DNA of 64,000 nucleotides from Streptobacillus moniliformis DSM 12112 (GCF_000024565.1 NC_013515.1:974497-1038496); one strand, 5' to 3'. Counted from the stretch's first letter, positions 1 through 7,457 are shown. Notes: generated from the letters alone by a model not told the origin. Program-made: numbers and translations.

Positions 1-1962
1 TATTTTATGAAATATATAATCTAATAATGGTGCTACAACTTTTGGATTAGAAATTACATTACCCATTTCAAATGTAATAAAATTATTATCAGTAATATTA
101 TCAAAATTATTATCAAAATATTCTCCATAAACATTTTCTCCACAATATGAATCTAGTGCTTGTGCTACAGTTTTTGAACGAGATGCAATATATGTTCTTA
201 AATTTGATAATGTTCTACTTTCAATTTTTGCAGTTGTAAGTGATTCTATAGATTGTTCCACTATATTTTTAGTAGTAGCATCATAAGGGATTCCTTCTTG
301 CTCAAGTATTCCAATAATCCAACCTAAAGCCCACTCCTTCTCACTATTTATATGTATATTCTTTAATGGTTGAAAAGCTATTTCTTTTTCTCCTAAATCA
401 TAGAATTTTCCACCAGATGTATATGTAAGTACTCTACTTGAAGCATCTTTATCAAAGAAAAATACTTGAGATGGTTTTATTTTTTCTTTTCCTTCTTTAT
501 CTAATATTTTTCCTTCATATTTTAAGAAATTAGCTGCTATCATACTAAGTAAGAATGATTTACCAGCACCAGTAGGTCCTATAACCAAACTATGTCCAAT
601 ATCTTTATTGTGAAGGTTAAAATAAAATAGTTCCTTATCAGTTTTAGTAGTAAATAAGGCAATATCTTTTAAGTGTTTATTTACCTTATTTCCTACATAT
701 AAAGAGGACATAGGTAATAATGCTGACAATAAATAAGTATTCATAGGCGATTTTCTAACATTATTTACAATATTACCAGGTAAAGCTCCAAAAATAGAAT
801 CTAGTGTATTGTATTTATCTTCTCCAGCTACAAAATCATAGAAATTAAGTATTTTTCTAACATCATTAACTTTTTTATCTAAATTTTCTAAATTTTTATC
901 TTTAATAATAAATGAAAATGTATAATATCCGTAAGCTAATGCTCCAGTTTTAGCTTCATTTAATGCTAAATCTGCCTCGTCAACCTTATCAAGTGCTGTA
1001 TAATCTATATTTTGAACTTCTTGCCCATTTTTAATTTCTATTAACCACTGTGCAAAAGATTTTACTTTAGCAGAAAAATATACTTTAAAATCTTTTAAAA
1101 TTTTAATTGTTTCTTCTCTACTTAACATAATAAATCTAGTTACATATCTATATTCAAAATTTAAACTCTCAAGTTGATTAAATATTCTTTGAGTTACATT
1201 ATCTGGAAACATATTAATTGTAACTACTTTAACATATTCATCATTTATTTTAGTATATTCTCCATTTGTTAAAGTTGATACAGTTAAGTATTCATCAAGC
1301 AACATAATATTATCTTTGGGAACTTTTACTTTTTCTCTTTTTTCCATATTTATTGCAGTGTATAGAAAAGCTAATAGCTCTTCTCCTTTTAACATTTCAA
1401 CATCAATTGCAGCAGTTTTAACTTGTTCAATAAACATTAATATTTGATCTTTGTATTCTTTTAGTTCATTTTTAAATATCTTAATTAATTCATCTTTAGT
1501 ATTTTCTTTTTCTTTATTTTTTGAAAATATACTTGTAAATTTATTTAATAATAAATTTATTTTTTCATTACTATCATTTTGCATTATATATGTAAGAGTA
1601 ACAAAGTATTCTGTTGAATAAAATGTTTCTTTAGTTACAGAATTTTCTCTCATTTTATCTATTATCCTTGTAGGGTAAGGCTTATTTTTTAAATCTTTAG
1701 TTGGATATTTATCACTTTTATTTCTCTGTACTTCAAAATGTATTGAAAATCCATCTGGTAATCTTTTATAAGCATTATTTAATCTATCATTTATTGTTGT
1801 TATATCATCTGTACTTAAATAATCTAAATCATAAAATCTTACTTTAAATGTAGATTGAAAACCATTATTTTTATTTAATATTATTCCATCTTCAATCATA
1901 GTTTCAAAATGAATAAAAAATTTATATGATTTTTTATAGTCATTTAATATCTGTTTTAACAT
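1..1962 (-). CDS. virB4: VirB4-type T4SS ATPase (3' end cut by window)
   Basis: The reading frame is open for 654 codons from an ATG at 1962, preceded by a good AGAGGAGAT ribosome site, to the window edge. A Walker A motif GPTGAGKS lies at about residues 462-469 (bases 556-579). The N-terminal part matches the usual VirB4/CagE N-domain layout before the ATPase core. VirB4 powers pilus assembly and substrate movement at the inner membrane. VirB4 proteins are usually about 800 residues, so the Walker B region and about 150 residues lie to the left. The gene follows virB3 closely, and its ribosome site overlaps the virB3 stop, which is the classical virB3-virB4 order. Confidence 0.93.
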   Translation of the reverse strand, partial: MLKQILNDYKKSYKFFIHFETMIEDGIILNKNNGFQSTFKVRFYDLDYLSTDDITTINDRLNNAYKRLPDGFSIHFEVQRNKSDKYPTKDLKNKPYPTRIIDKMRENSVTKETFYSTEYFVTLTYIMQNDSNEKINLLLNKFTSIFSKNKEKENTKDELIKIFKNELKEYKDQILMFIEQVKTAAIDVEMLKGEELLAFLYTAINMEKREKVKVPKDNIMLLDEYLTVSTLTNGEYTKINDEYVKVVTINMFPDNVTQRIFNQLESLNFEYRYVTRFIMLSREETIKILKDFKVYFSAKVKSFAQWLIEIKNGQEVQNIDYTALDKVDEADLALNEAKTGALAYGYYTFSFIIKDKNLENLDKKVNDVRKILNFYDFVAGEDKYNTLDSIFGALPGNIVNNVRKSPMNTYLLSALLPMSSLYVGNKVNKHLKDIALFTTKTDKELFYFNLHNKDIGHSLVIGPTGAGKSFLLSMIAANFLKYEGKILDKEGKEKIKPSQVFFFDKDASSRVLTYTSGGKFYDLGEKEIAFQPLKNIHINSEKEWALGWIIGILEQEGIPYDATTKNIVEQSIESLTTAKIESRTLSNLRTYIASRSKTVAQALDSYCGENVYGEYFDNNFDNITDNNFITFEMGNVISNPKVVAPLLDYIFHKI

Positions 1963-1975
1963 TTCTATCTCCTCT

Positions 1976-2218
1976 CTAAAATCCATAAAATTTACTGTAA
2001 AATATATTAATAAAAAATATGGATAAAAATTTTGCATCTTTTCTTGATACCATTTTTAATGAAATAAATAATATTATTAATGGTATTATTATTAAAAATG
2101 TTTTTAATAGAATATATAAAATAAATCCAAACCCTAGTAAATATGTGTAAACTGAAATAGGTACCCCAAAAGCTGTTTTATTCTCCATAAGACCCTTGTA
2201 TACTGGTATTTTTGTCAT
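1976..2218 (-). CDS. virB3: VirB3-type inner-membrane T4SS protein
   Basis: This 80-residue protein starts MTKIPVYKGL and continues with a FGVP stretch, which matches the VirB3 family pattern (basic N-terminus, (L/Y)KG, then FGVP). One long hydrophobic segment covers about residues 24-54, probably a helical hairpin or two membrane helices. VirB3 is a small inner-membrane partner of VirB4 in the T4SS core. It lies between a lipoprotein gene and virB4, with AAGGAGAA as its ribosome site and only 2 bases to the upstream stop. Confidence 0.88.
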   Translation of the reverse strand: MTKIPVYKGLMENKTAFGVPISVYTYLLGFGFILYILLKTFLIIIPLIILFISLKMVSRKDAKFLSIFFINIFYSKFYGF

Positions 2219-2220
2219 TA

Positions 2221-3066
2221 TTATTCTCCTTTTCTTTTTACTGAATATCCATTTACTTCAGTAAAAATAGTCTTATTATCTACTATATTTTTTTGTATAA
2301 TTTTTAAATTTCCAATATATGCTTCAGGAATAATACTTTCCCATCTCCCATTTTCATTAACTTTAATATTTACTTGAAAATTATCACAATATATTATTAT
2401 TTCAGCTTGTGGTTCACCAAATCCTTTAATAATTTTACCATTACCAAGTTTTGCTTCACTCTTTTTATATACTCTATTTCCAATTTTTTCTTCTATTTCA
2501 TATTCCATTATCATATTGTTTTCATAAAAAGCAACATTACTTTCTTTTTCTATTTTTTCTTTAGCTTTTCTTTCAAATGTATCTTCATCTAAGAAAAATG
2601 GCACAAGTTTAATCCATTTATATCTGTCTGTTTCTATAGTTTTAATTTCAAATATTGTATTATCAATTACCTGGTATTCATTTTCTAATTTAAATTCTAA
2701 TTTAGAATCTTTAGGTAATCTTGCAAATATTATTTCTTTATTAATTGTTTTATTATCTCCTACATTATTTAATGATAGTAAAATTTTACTAGCATCTATT
2801 TTAGATATTATAAAAGAATCTATAATTCCTTTTTCATAATTAATATCAACTATTATTTTAGGTATACCTTCAGTTTTTAATTCTTTAATATGATATAAAT
2901 TAATTTCTCCATTTGTTAAATCAAGTTTATCTTTAATAGTTAGATTTTCTATTTCATTCATATTTTTAATAGAATAAGTATTTAGTATTCTTTTATTTTC
3001 AGTAACTATAGATGAGCAAGATAATAAAGTTAAGAAAAATATAAAGCTATAAATCAATTTTTTCAT
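2221..3066 (-). CDS. Lipoprotein with C-terminal Ig-like domain, T4SS operon
   Basis: This 281-residue protein has a lipoprotein signal peptide with lipobox LLSCS (cysteine near residue 17). Residues 18-205 are not recognised. The last 75 residues look like a bacterial Ig-like module: a GxIxGxGEP start, alternating beta strands, and a V-N-E-N-G-R-W motif near the end of the domain. It is encoded between an ArdC-like gene and virB3. A lipoprotein in a VirB operon suggests a VirB7-like role in stabilising the outer-membrane core, but VirB7 is normally much smaller. It could instead be a surface adhesin or an entry-exclusion protein. The operon position and lipobox are seen; the function is inferred. 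Confidence 0.7.
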   Translation of the reverse strand: MKKLIYSFIFFLTLLSCSSIVTENKRILNTYSIKNMNEIENLTIKDKLDLTNGEINLYHIKELKTEGIPKIIVDINYEKGIIDSFIISKIDASKILLSLNNVGDNKTINKEIIFARLPKDSKLEFKLENEYQVIDNTIFEIKTIETDRYKWIKLVPFFLDEDTFERKAKEKIEKESNVAFYENNMIMEYEIEEKIGNRVYKKSEAKLGNGKIIKGFGEPQAEIIIYCDNFQVNIKVNENGRWESIIPEAYIGNLKIIQKNIVDNKTIFTEVNGYSVKRKGE

Positions 3067-3068
3067 AA

Positions 3069-3713
3069 TTACTCCTCTACTAATTCATTTTCATATAAAT
3101 ACTTATTTACAAATCTATCTGTTTCTATGAATACATTTCTAATAAATTCCGGATTTTCTTTAGCTATCTTGATTAATTCATCTTTATAAGCTTTTTCATA
3201 TTTTTCTCCAAAATTTATGTCTTTACCAGTAACAATTCTAATGATTCCAATAAATAATATTCTATTTAATAAATCAAAATTATTCTCTTTAAAAAATGTT
3301 TCTAATTTTTCTTTTCTTAAATTATATTTCTTTCTCACTTTAACTTCTTTAGATAAAATCTCTAAAGCTTTATCTGTTTCATTTATTTGTTCTATATTAT
3401 ATTTTTTAAAAAATCTATATGATTTTTGTCCAGTTTCAGCATCTATTTCTTTTAAATATTCAAATATTAAAGCATATTGATTTTCTTTTATTGTAAAACC
3501 ATTTTCTTCAATAAATTTTTCATCAACATAATATCCTGTTTTAAATCCATTTCTTAATATATGAGCCATTAATCTCATTTTATTATCAGATCTAAAATTA
3601 AAATTATCTTCAACTTTAGGTAAAAATCCCATTTTATTAATATTGTATGCTATATTTTCTATAGCTATATTTCTACTTTTTAAGACTATATCTCTAGCCT
3701 TTTTATTTTCCAT
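3069..3713 (-). CDS. ArdC N-terminal-domain-like protein
   Basis: This 214-residue soluble protein has a central stretch (about residues 45-115) that resembles the ArdC N-terminal ssDNA-binding domain: an LMAHILRNGFK-like opening, a mid segment where ArdC has its KGEK region, then a D-x-E-T-G turn and a YNIEQ motif close to the 'Y.VFNVEQ' of that family. ArdC proteins of conjugative elements protect incoming single-stranded DNA from restriction. The zincin metallopeptidase half with HExxH is absent and is replaced by about 100 lysine-rich residues. It has a good AAAGGAG ribosome site and sits 3 bases from the lipoprotein gene. The family call rests on motif memory only. Confidence 0.5.
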   Translation of the reverse strand: MENKKARDIVLKSRNIAIENIAYNINKMGFLPKVEDNFNFRSDNKMRLMAHILRNGFKTGYYVDEKFIEENGFTIKENQYALIFEYLKEIDAETGQKSYRFFKKYNIEQINETDKALEILSKEVKVRKKYNLRKEKLETFFKENNFDLLNRILFIGIIRIVTGKDINFGEKYEKAYKDELIKIAKENPEFIRNVFIETDRFVNKYLYENELVEE

Positions 3714-3732
3714 AATAATAACTCCTTTTATT

Positions 3733-4365
3733 TTATATATTATCCAACCTTTTCTCTAATATTTTAATTAATTCATTTAATTCATTAATTTTATTTTCTA
3801 ATTTTTCTACTTTATCTTTATGATTTTTAGTTTTACCAAATGTATATGAAAAGCCTGCTCCAGCTCCAAATTGAATATTACTATTAAAAGATGCACTAGC
3901 AATAACACCAAAATTTTTAAAATGAGTAGAATATACTATAGAAGCACCCACAGATTTATTATAGTAACCAAGTGAAGCAGATAAAGTATGTTTATCATTT
4001 CCAATATTTTTTAAAGTTGTTGCCGTAGCAAGTGCAGAAGCAATACCACCATTACTATTACTAAAATTAATATTTTTAACACCTAATATATTTTTCCATT
4101 TATCAATATCATCTTGATCTAAGTTACTTGCATCTTTATTTACTTTAACTTGAAGTACTTTTTTTAAATGTTTTTGAGATGTTAAATATTCAGAATTAAG
4201 TGGTGGTAACTGAGTTTCAAGATTATAGCTATTATCTACATTTTTTAACCAATTATATATTTTTTCATATTCTTGCTTTATATCAATTTGTGATGTATTA
4301 GCTAAAGTAAAAGTTGGTAAAAACAAAATACATAATAAAAATAATTTTATTCTTTTTATTTTCAT
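3733..4365 (-). CDS. Miniature YadA-type outer-membrane anchor protein
   Basis: This 210-residue protein has a signal peptide (about residues 1-22, ending TLANT), a short helical region, and at about residues 105-180 a pattern typical of the YadA trimeric autotransporter anchor: GGIASALATA, then four amphipathic strands including SASLGYYN and GAGAGFSYTFG. YadA anchors form a trimeric 12-strand barrel. There is no passenger domain, since only about 80 residues precede the anchor. Unusually, a lysine/glutamate coiled coil of about 30 residues (LENKINELNELIKILEKRL) follows the barrel and would point into the periplasm. It is encoded inside the T4SS operon, so it may serve mating-pair contact or act as an outer-membrane pore component. 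The function is inferred. Confidence 0.72.
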   Translation of the reverse strand: MKIKRIKLFLLCILFLPTFTLANTSQIDIKQEYEKIYNWLKNVDNSYNLETQLPPLNSEYLTSQKHLKKVLQVKVNKDASNLDQDDIDKWKNILGVKNINFSNSNGGIASALATATTLKNIGNDKHTLSASLGYYNKSVGASIVYSTHFKNFGVIASASFNSNIQFGAGAGFSYTFGKTKNHKDKVEKLENKINELNELIKILEKRLDNI

Positions 4366-4413
4366 TTTATATCCTTTCTTTTTACTCTGTAAAACTTGTA
4401 TTTCCTATATTTA

Positions 4414-4442
4414 TTTCACTCTATAGAATCTATAGAGTGAAA
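4414..4442. repeat. 29-bp palindrome, copy 1
   Basis: Perfect inverted repeat with 14-base arms TTTCACTCTATAGA and a single central base. It starts 2 bases after the stop codon of the PBECR4-like gene. An identical copy lies at 5480-5508 and a variant at 9360-9388, each just after a stop codon on the minus strand. There is no U-run after it, so it is not a standard terminator. Confidence 0.9.
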
Positions 4443-4444
4443 AT

Positions 4445-5188
4445 TTATCTTTCCAATTCTTGTTTATCTTTTTTAATATTCCAACTATCAGAAATTTCAT
4501 TATTTTCTTTTTCTTGATAATATTTATCAATACATTCTTTATACTCCATATATACATTTTGATTAAGAAATTTCTGCTTATCTAAATCAAAAGAAAAATT
4601 AGTATATTCTTCAAATAACTCATCATATATCTTTATATTTTCAATAGGCTCTATTATATTTGTATCTTTATAATATCTGTCATTTTTTTCAATAAAATAT
4701 GTTTTTAAAATAGATAAATCTTTTTCATTTAATTCATCAAAAGCTTCAATTAAAGTTCCTCTTATTCCTGATAAAAATCCTAAATGTTTAAAATCATTAT
4801 TTTCAGTCTGTATTACCAAATAGTTTACATTCATTTTAGTTTCATATGTTTTTTCAACAATAAATCCTTTTTCTATATTCTTCATAAAATCAGAAAAAGT
4901 ATTAATTCTATTTTCAACATTAATCCTCTGTTTTACTTCGTGATATTCTTCCACTTTTTCTAAAATTTCTTGATCCGATATTTTATTTTCTTTTATTTCC
5001 TTAAGAAATTTTGTAGCATTAAATTGTCTAGGATATTTTTCCAAATACTGTAATCCTAATAAATGAGGTAATCCTTTTCTATCAAAAGTAATATTAAATT
5101 GTTTGCTTTTTGAGTTTATCTGTATATCTTCTTTATCAAATTTACTAAAATATTCAATTGTTTTCATTGCTTTATATGTTTTTTCCAT
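4445..5188 (-). CDS. Putative PBECR4-type nuclease/toxin-domain protein
   Basis: This 247-residue protein has no signal peptide or membrane segment. Residues 25-160 fit the PBECR4 family (phage-Barnase-EndoU-ColicinE5/D-RelE-like nuclease 4) found in mobile elements: FDRKGLPHLLGLQYL, a KFLKEIKENKIS helix, then a strand-rich part with L-x-F-L-S-G-I-R-G. The last ~22 residues (EKEnNEISdsW...LER) are nearly shared with the protein encoded at 5511-6020, as is the palindrome after the stop. It follows a structured RNA ending in a terminator that directly abuts its ribosome site (AAGGAGAA). It may be secreted cargo of the T4SS or an anti-competitor toxin. No immunity or antitoxin gene is recognisable. 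Confidence 0.5.
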   Translation of the reverse strand: MEKTYKAMKTIEYFSKFDKEDIQINSKSKQFNITFDRKGLPHLLGLQYLEKYPRQFNATKFLKEIKENKISDQEILEKVEEYHEVKQRINVENRINTFSDFMKNIEKGFIVEKTYETKMNVNYLVIQTENNDFKHLGFLSGIRGTLIEAFDELNEKDLSILKTYFIEKNDRYYKDTNIIEPIENIKIYDELFEEYTNFSFDLDKQKFLNQNVYMEYKECIDKYYQEKENNEISDSWNIKKDKQELER

Positions 5189-5199
5189 AAATTCTCCTT

Positions 5200-5234
5200 A
5201 AAAAATAAAAAGACTAGAATAAATCTAGTCTTTT
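5200..5234 (-). terminator. Intrinsic terminator ending the 5.2-5.4 kb RNA
   Basis: An 11-bp perfect stem (5208-5218 with 5224-5234, arms built on AAAGACTAGA/TCTAGTCTTT) has a 5-base loop and is followed on the minus strand by TTTTATTTTTT. It ends immediately before the AAGGAG ribosome site of the gene at 4445-5188, so any transcript of that gene from the upstream promoter must read through it. Confidence 0.85.
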
Positions 5235-5392
5235 GTATACTTCATGCATATTTAATCAATTAAATGATTTAGCCCTTGCATTCTATAAGGGAACCGTAGT
5301 ATAAGACGGTTATGATTTTGCCTGGGTTGTCTATATTTCTAACGCGTAGCAACACGCACAAGGATAACCACGAACCTCTGAGCTTATTTCTC
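5208..5392 (-). ncRNA. Structured RNA, about 185 nt: small RNA or attenuator leader
   Basis: A non-coding stretch is noticeably more GC-rich than its surroundings. It has its own extended -10 promoter and an intrinsic terminator. Stems seen: GGTTATC (5363-5369) pairing with GACAACC (5325-5331) through one G-U pair and enclosing a GCGT/ACGC hairpin (5344-5357); AACCGT/ACGGTT (5292-5311); CCCTT/AAGGG (5273-5277 with 5287-5291); then the terminator. I see no match to tmRNA, SRP RNA, 6S RNA, T-box or a riboswitch that I know. It could be a free small RNA or a leader that controls read-through into the putative toxin gene. Confidence 0.7.
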
Positions 5393-5398
5393 AATATT

Positions 5399-5407
5399 AT
5401 TATACCA
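5399..5407 (-). promoter_or_regulatory. Extended -10 promoter for the structured RNA
   Basis: On the minus strand the bases read TGG-TATAAT, a perfect -10 hexamer (5399-5404) with the TGn extension. The -35 region (AGTCAA, 17 bases upstream) is weak, as is usual for extended -10 promoters. Predicted transcription start is near 5392. Confidence 0.7.
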
Positions 5408-5479
5408 CGATTTTCTTTTCTTGACTAGATTATTTGATTTTTATTTAATATATCATTGTCCTTGCATTTACTAGATTTG

Positions 5480-5508
5480 TTTCACTCTATAGAATCTATA
5501 GAGTGAAA
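5480..5508. repeat. 29-bp palindrome, copy 2
   Basis: Identical in all 29 bases to copy 1 (4414-4442). It lies 2 bases after the stop codon of the gene at 5511-6020. Similarity to copy 1 continues about 75 bases into the two coding sequences, so palindrome and gene 3' end form one duplicated module of roughly 105 bases. Confidence 0.9.
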
Positions 5509-5510
5509 AA

Positions 5511-6020
5511 TTATCTTTCCATTTCAACATCTTTATTTTCTTTTTTATCCCAATTATTAGAAATTTCATTTCCTTCTTTTTCTTTATTTAGATTTATTTG
5601 TTCGTTTGATTTTTCTTTTTCATATAATTGTGCAAAATATTTATCCTCTTTAATTAATACATATTTTTTATCTTGTTCATTTTCTAATTTTAATAAATAG
5701 AATATTTTATTTTGTACTAATTCATCTTGTGCTTGTTTAAAGTCATTCCAAAGCATTTTAGAATCATTTAATATTTCTTTACTATCTATATATCCTTTAT
5801 CTTTTAATGCATTATTTGTTAAATCATAAACATATTTAGCTTCATCTGATAAATCTTTTAGTTTTTCTAAATTAGTTATTTCTTTATTCATTTTTTTACT
5901 TGATTTTTCAATATTTTGTTTTAATTTTTCACTATTGTAATCTACATATTTTTCAAAATCAGTAAAATATTTTATTGTATTAAATTCTGTAATAGTTCCA
6001 TCTTCTTTTAAGTAATCCAT
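5511..6020 (-). CDS. Helical protein sharing the C-terminal NEIS-xx-W tail
   Basis: This 169-residue, charged, largely helical protein is not recognised. Residues 30-110 are predicted coiled coil (KLKQNIEKSSKKMNKEI region). The C-terminal ~22 residues, EKEGNEISNNW then lysine-rich and ending EMER, match the tail of the PBECR4-like protein although the two bodies are unrelated. Together with the 3' palindrome this suggests domain shuffling onto a common tail. VirB/D4 systems recognise charged C-terminal signals, so the tail may mark substrates; that is inference. The ribosome site is weak. It lies between virB11 and the structured RNA. Confidence 0.6.
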   Translation of the reverse strand: MDYLKEDGTITEFNTIKYFTDFEKYVDYNSEKLKQNIEKSSKKMNKEITNLEKLKDLSDEAKYVYDLTNNALKDKGYIDSKEILNDSKMLWNDFKQAQDELVQNKIFYLLKLENEQDKKYVLIKEDKYFAQLYEKEKSNEQINLNKEKEGNEISNNWDKKENKDVEMER

Positions 6021-6077
6021 ATTTTCTTTAGTAAAAAATATTTTTTTATTTTTTTATAAGTTCTGATAAATCTTTAT

Positions 6078-6188
6078 TTAAATCTTCCATTTTGTATATA
6101 ATAAGTTTTCCATAATTTTATTTTTTGTTAATGTTACATATCCTTTATCATTAACACTTTCTTTCATAAATTCTAATAATGTACTCAT
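6078..6188 (-). CDS. Small ORF, 36 aa, possibly frameshifted
   Basis: This short reading frame starts ATG at 6188, 6 bases after GGAGAG, and begins MSTLLEFMKESVNDKGYVTL. It ends at 6078 in a poor-looking tail (YTKWKI). In the neighbouring frame the sequence continues GKLIIYKMEDLNKDLSEL... to a stop near 6044, which reads like the natural continuation. A one-base change may have split a ~50-residue gene. No family is recognised. Confidence 0.4.
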   Translation of the reverse strand: MSTLLEFMKESVNDKGYVTLTKNKIMENLLYTKWKI

Positions 6189-6201
6189 TTTCATCTCTCC
6201 T

Positions 6202-7161
6202 TTAAATTTTTTTTAAAATATATGTATCATTTTCTTTATCATATTTAATTACTTCAGCAATTTCTTTAACATATCTTTTTGTTCCATCTCTAATAATATT
6301 TACTACTATATTTACTGCTTCTACTATTAAATATTGTTGAGATTTAACTGTTACTTCATCTATATATTGTTCTATTTTTTTTAGTCCTGAAAGTGAACTA
6401 TTAGCATGTATTGTTGCAAAACCACCAGAATGTCCACTATTCCAAGCTTTTAATAATTCAAGTGTTTCTCCACCAGTTCTAAGCTCTCCTAATATTATTC
6501 TGTCTGGATTTAATCTCATATTACTTCTTAATAAATCTCTATAACTAACACTATCTGTTGATGTAAAGTAGTTTATATTCTTAGCATCACATTTTAATTC
6601 TCTAACCTCTTCTATAACACTAATTCTATCTTCAGTATTTTTTAATTTATCTAAACAAGCATTTAAAAATGTTGTCTTACCAGTAGATGTTCCACCAACA
6701 ACTAGAATATTTTTCTTATTTTTTATAGCTTCTTCTATATATTCTTTTTGTTGTTGTGTTATAAATTCTGTTTCTACAAACTTTTCAAGTGGTATTATTT
6801 CAGTTGTATGTCTTCTTATGGAAAAAATAGGTTTATAATTAGTTACTTGATACATTAATCCTTCAAATCTTGATCCATCTGGCAAAGAAGCTGAAATAAT
6901 AGGCGAAACTTCAGTTACTTCTTGCTCACTAAAAGCAGCAACTATCTTAATAATATTTTCTCCTTCAATTTTAGATAAAATTTCTCCACTATCTACTCTA
7001 CCTTTTCCTTTAATATCTAAAAATATTTTTCCATCCTGGTTTAAAGAAATTTCACTAATAGATGCATCTTCTAAAAACTTCTGTATCCTAGTTAAGTTTT
7101 CTTTTAAGAAATTCTCTTTTCTCTCTAATTCTAATTTTCTTTTTAATTCTAAATCCGTCAT
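6202..7161 (-). CDS. virB11: VirB11-type secretion ATPase
   Basis: The protein is 319 residues from the ATG at 7161, which follows the upstream stop as TAATATG; a TTG at 7170 in the same frame is less likely. It carries the secretion NTPase motifs in order: Walker A GGTSTGKTT (about residue 156), Asp-box ISVIEEVREL, Walker B RIILGELRTGGE (about 221) and His-box GHSGGFATIHANS (about 243). VirB11 forms a hexameric ring at the cytoplasmic face and switches the T4SS between pilus building and DNA transfer. It fits the family length (about 340). It lies next to the small gene 7163-7450, with probable translational coupling. Confidence 0.96.
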   Translation of the reverse strand: MTDLELKRKLELERKENFLKENLTRIQKFLEDASISEISLNQDGKIFLDIKGKGRVDSGEILSKIEGENIIKIVAAFSEQEVTEVSPIISASLPDGSRFEGLMYQVTNYKPIFSIRRHTTEIIPLEKFVETEFITQQQKEYIEEAIKNKKNILVVGGTSTGKTTFLNACLDKLKNTEDRISVIEEVRELKCDAKNINYFTSTDSVSYRDLLRSNMRLNPDRIILGELRTGGETLELLKAWNSGHSGGFATIHANSSLSGLKKIEQYIDEVTVKSQQYLIVEAVNIVVNIIRDGTKRYVKEIAEVIKYDKENDTYILKKI

Positions 7162-7162
7162 A

Positions 7163-7450
7163 TTATTCAACTACTTCTATATTTTCACTTACTTCATTCT
7201 CTTTTTTATTATTTATTTTTTTTGTATTTTTTGTTTCATTATCAAATTTCATCTCTATAATTATTGTTTCTTCATTTCTTTGCTCATATATATTTTTTAT
7301 TAAATTTTCTATATCTTTTTCTGAACAAAATGAATGTATTGGATATTTATCAATAACTTTTTTAAAATGATCTATTAAATTCTCTTTCAATTTATATAAT
7401 GTTTCTTTTAATTTTTTTTCATATTCTCTAATTTTTGCATTCATTTTCAT
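7163..7450 (-). CDS. Small hypothetical protein between virD4 and virB11
   Basis: This 95-residue, highly charged, helical protein has coiled-coil character in residues 1-35 (KIREYEKKLKETLYKLKEN) and an acidic/asparagine-rich tail. No membrane segment or signal peptide. It starts at ATG 7450 or, two codons in, at 7444. It is not recognised. The position between the coupling protein and VirB11 suggests a cytoplasmic accessory, such as a coupling adaptor; this rests on context only. Confidence 0.6.
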   Translation of the reverse strand: MKMNAKIREYEKKLKETLYKLKENLIDHFKKVIDKYPIHSFCSEKDIENLIKNIYEQRNEETIIIEMKFDNETKNTKKINNKKENEVSENIEVVE

Positions 7451-7457
7451 TTCTTAT

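Noticed and set aside
4414-4442. Classical rho-independent terminators at the three palindromes
   Set aside because: Stems are AT-rich and lack a following U-run on the transcribed strand.
5208-5392. T-box, tmRNA or SRP RNA identity for the structured RNA
   Set aside because: No T-box AGGGUGG core, no tRNA-like ends, and no SRP GGAA/GCAGCC apical motif.
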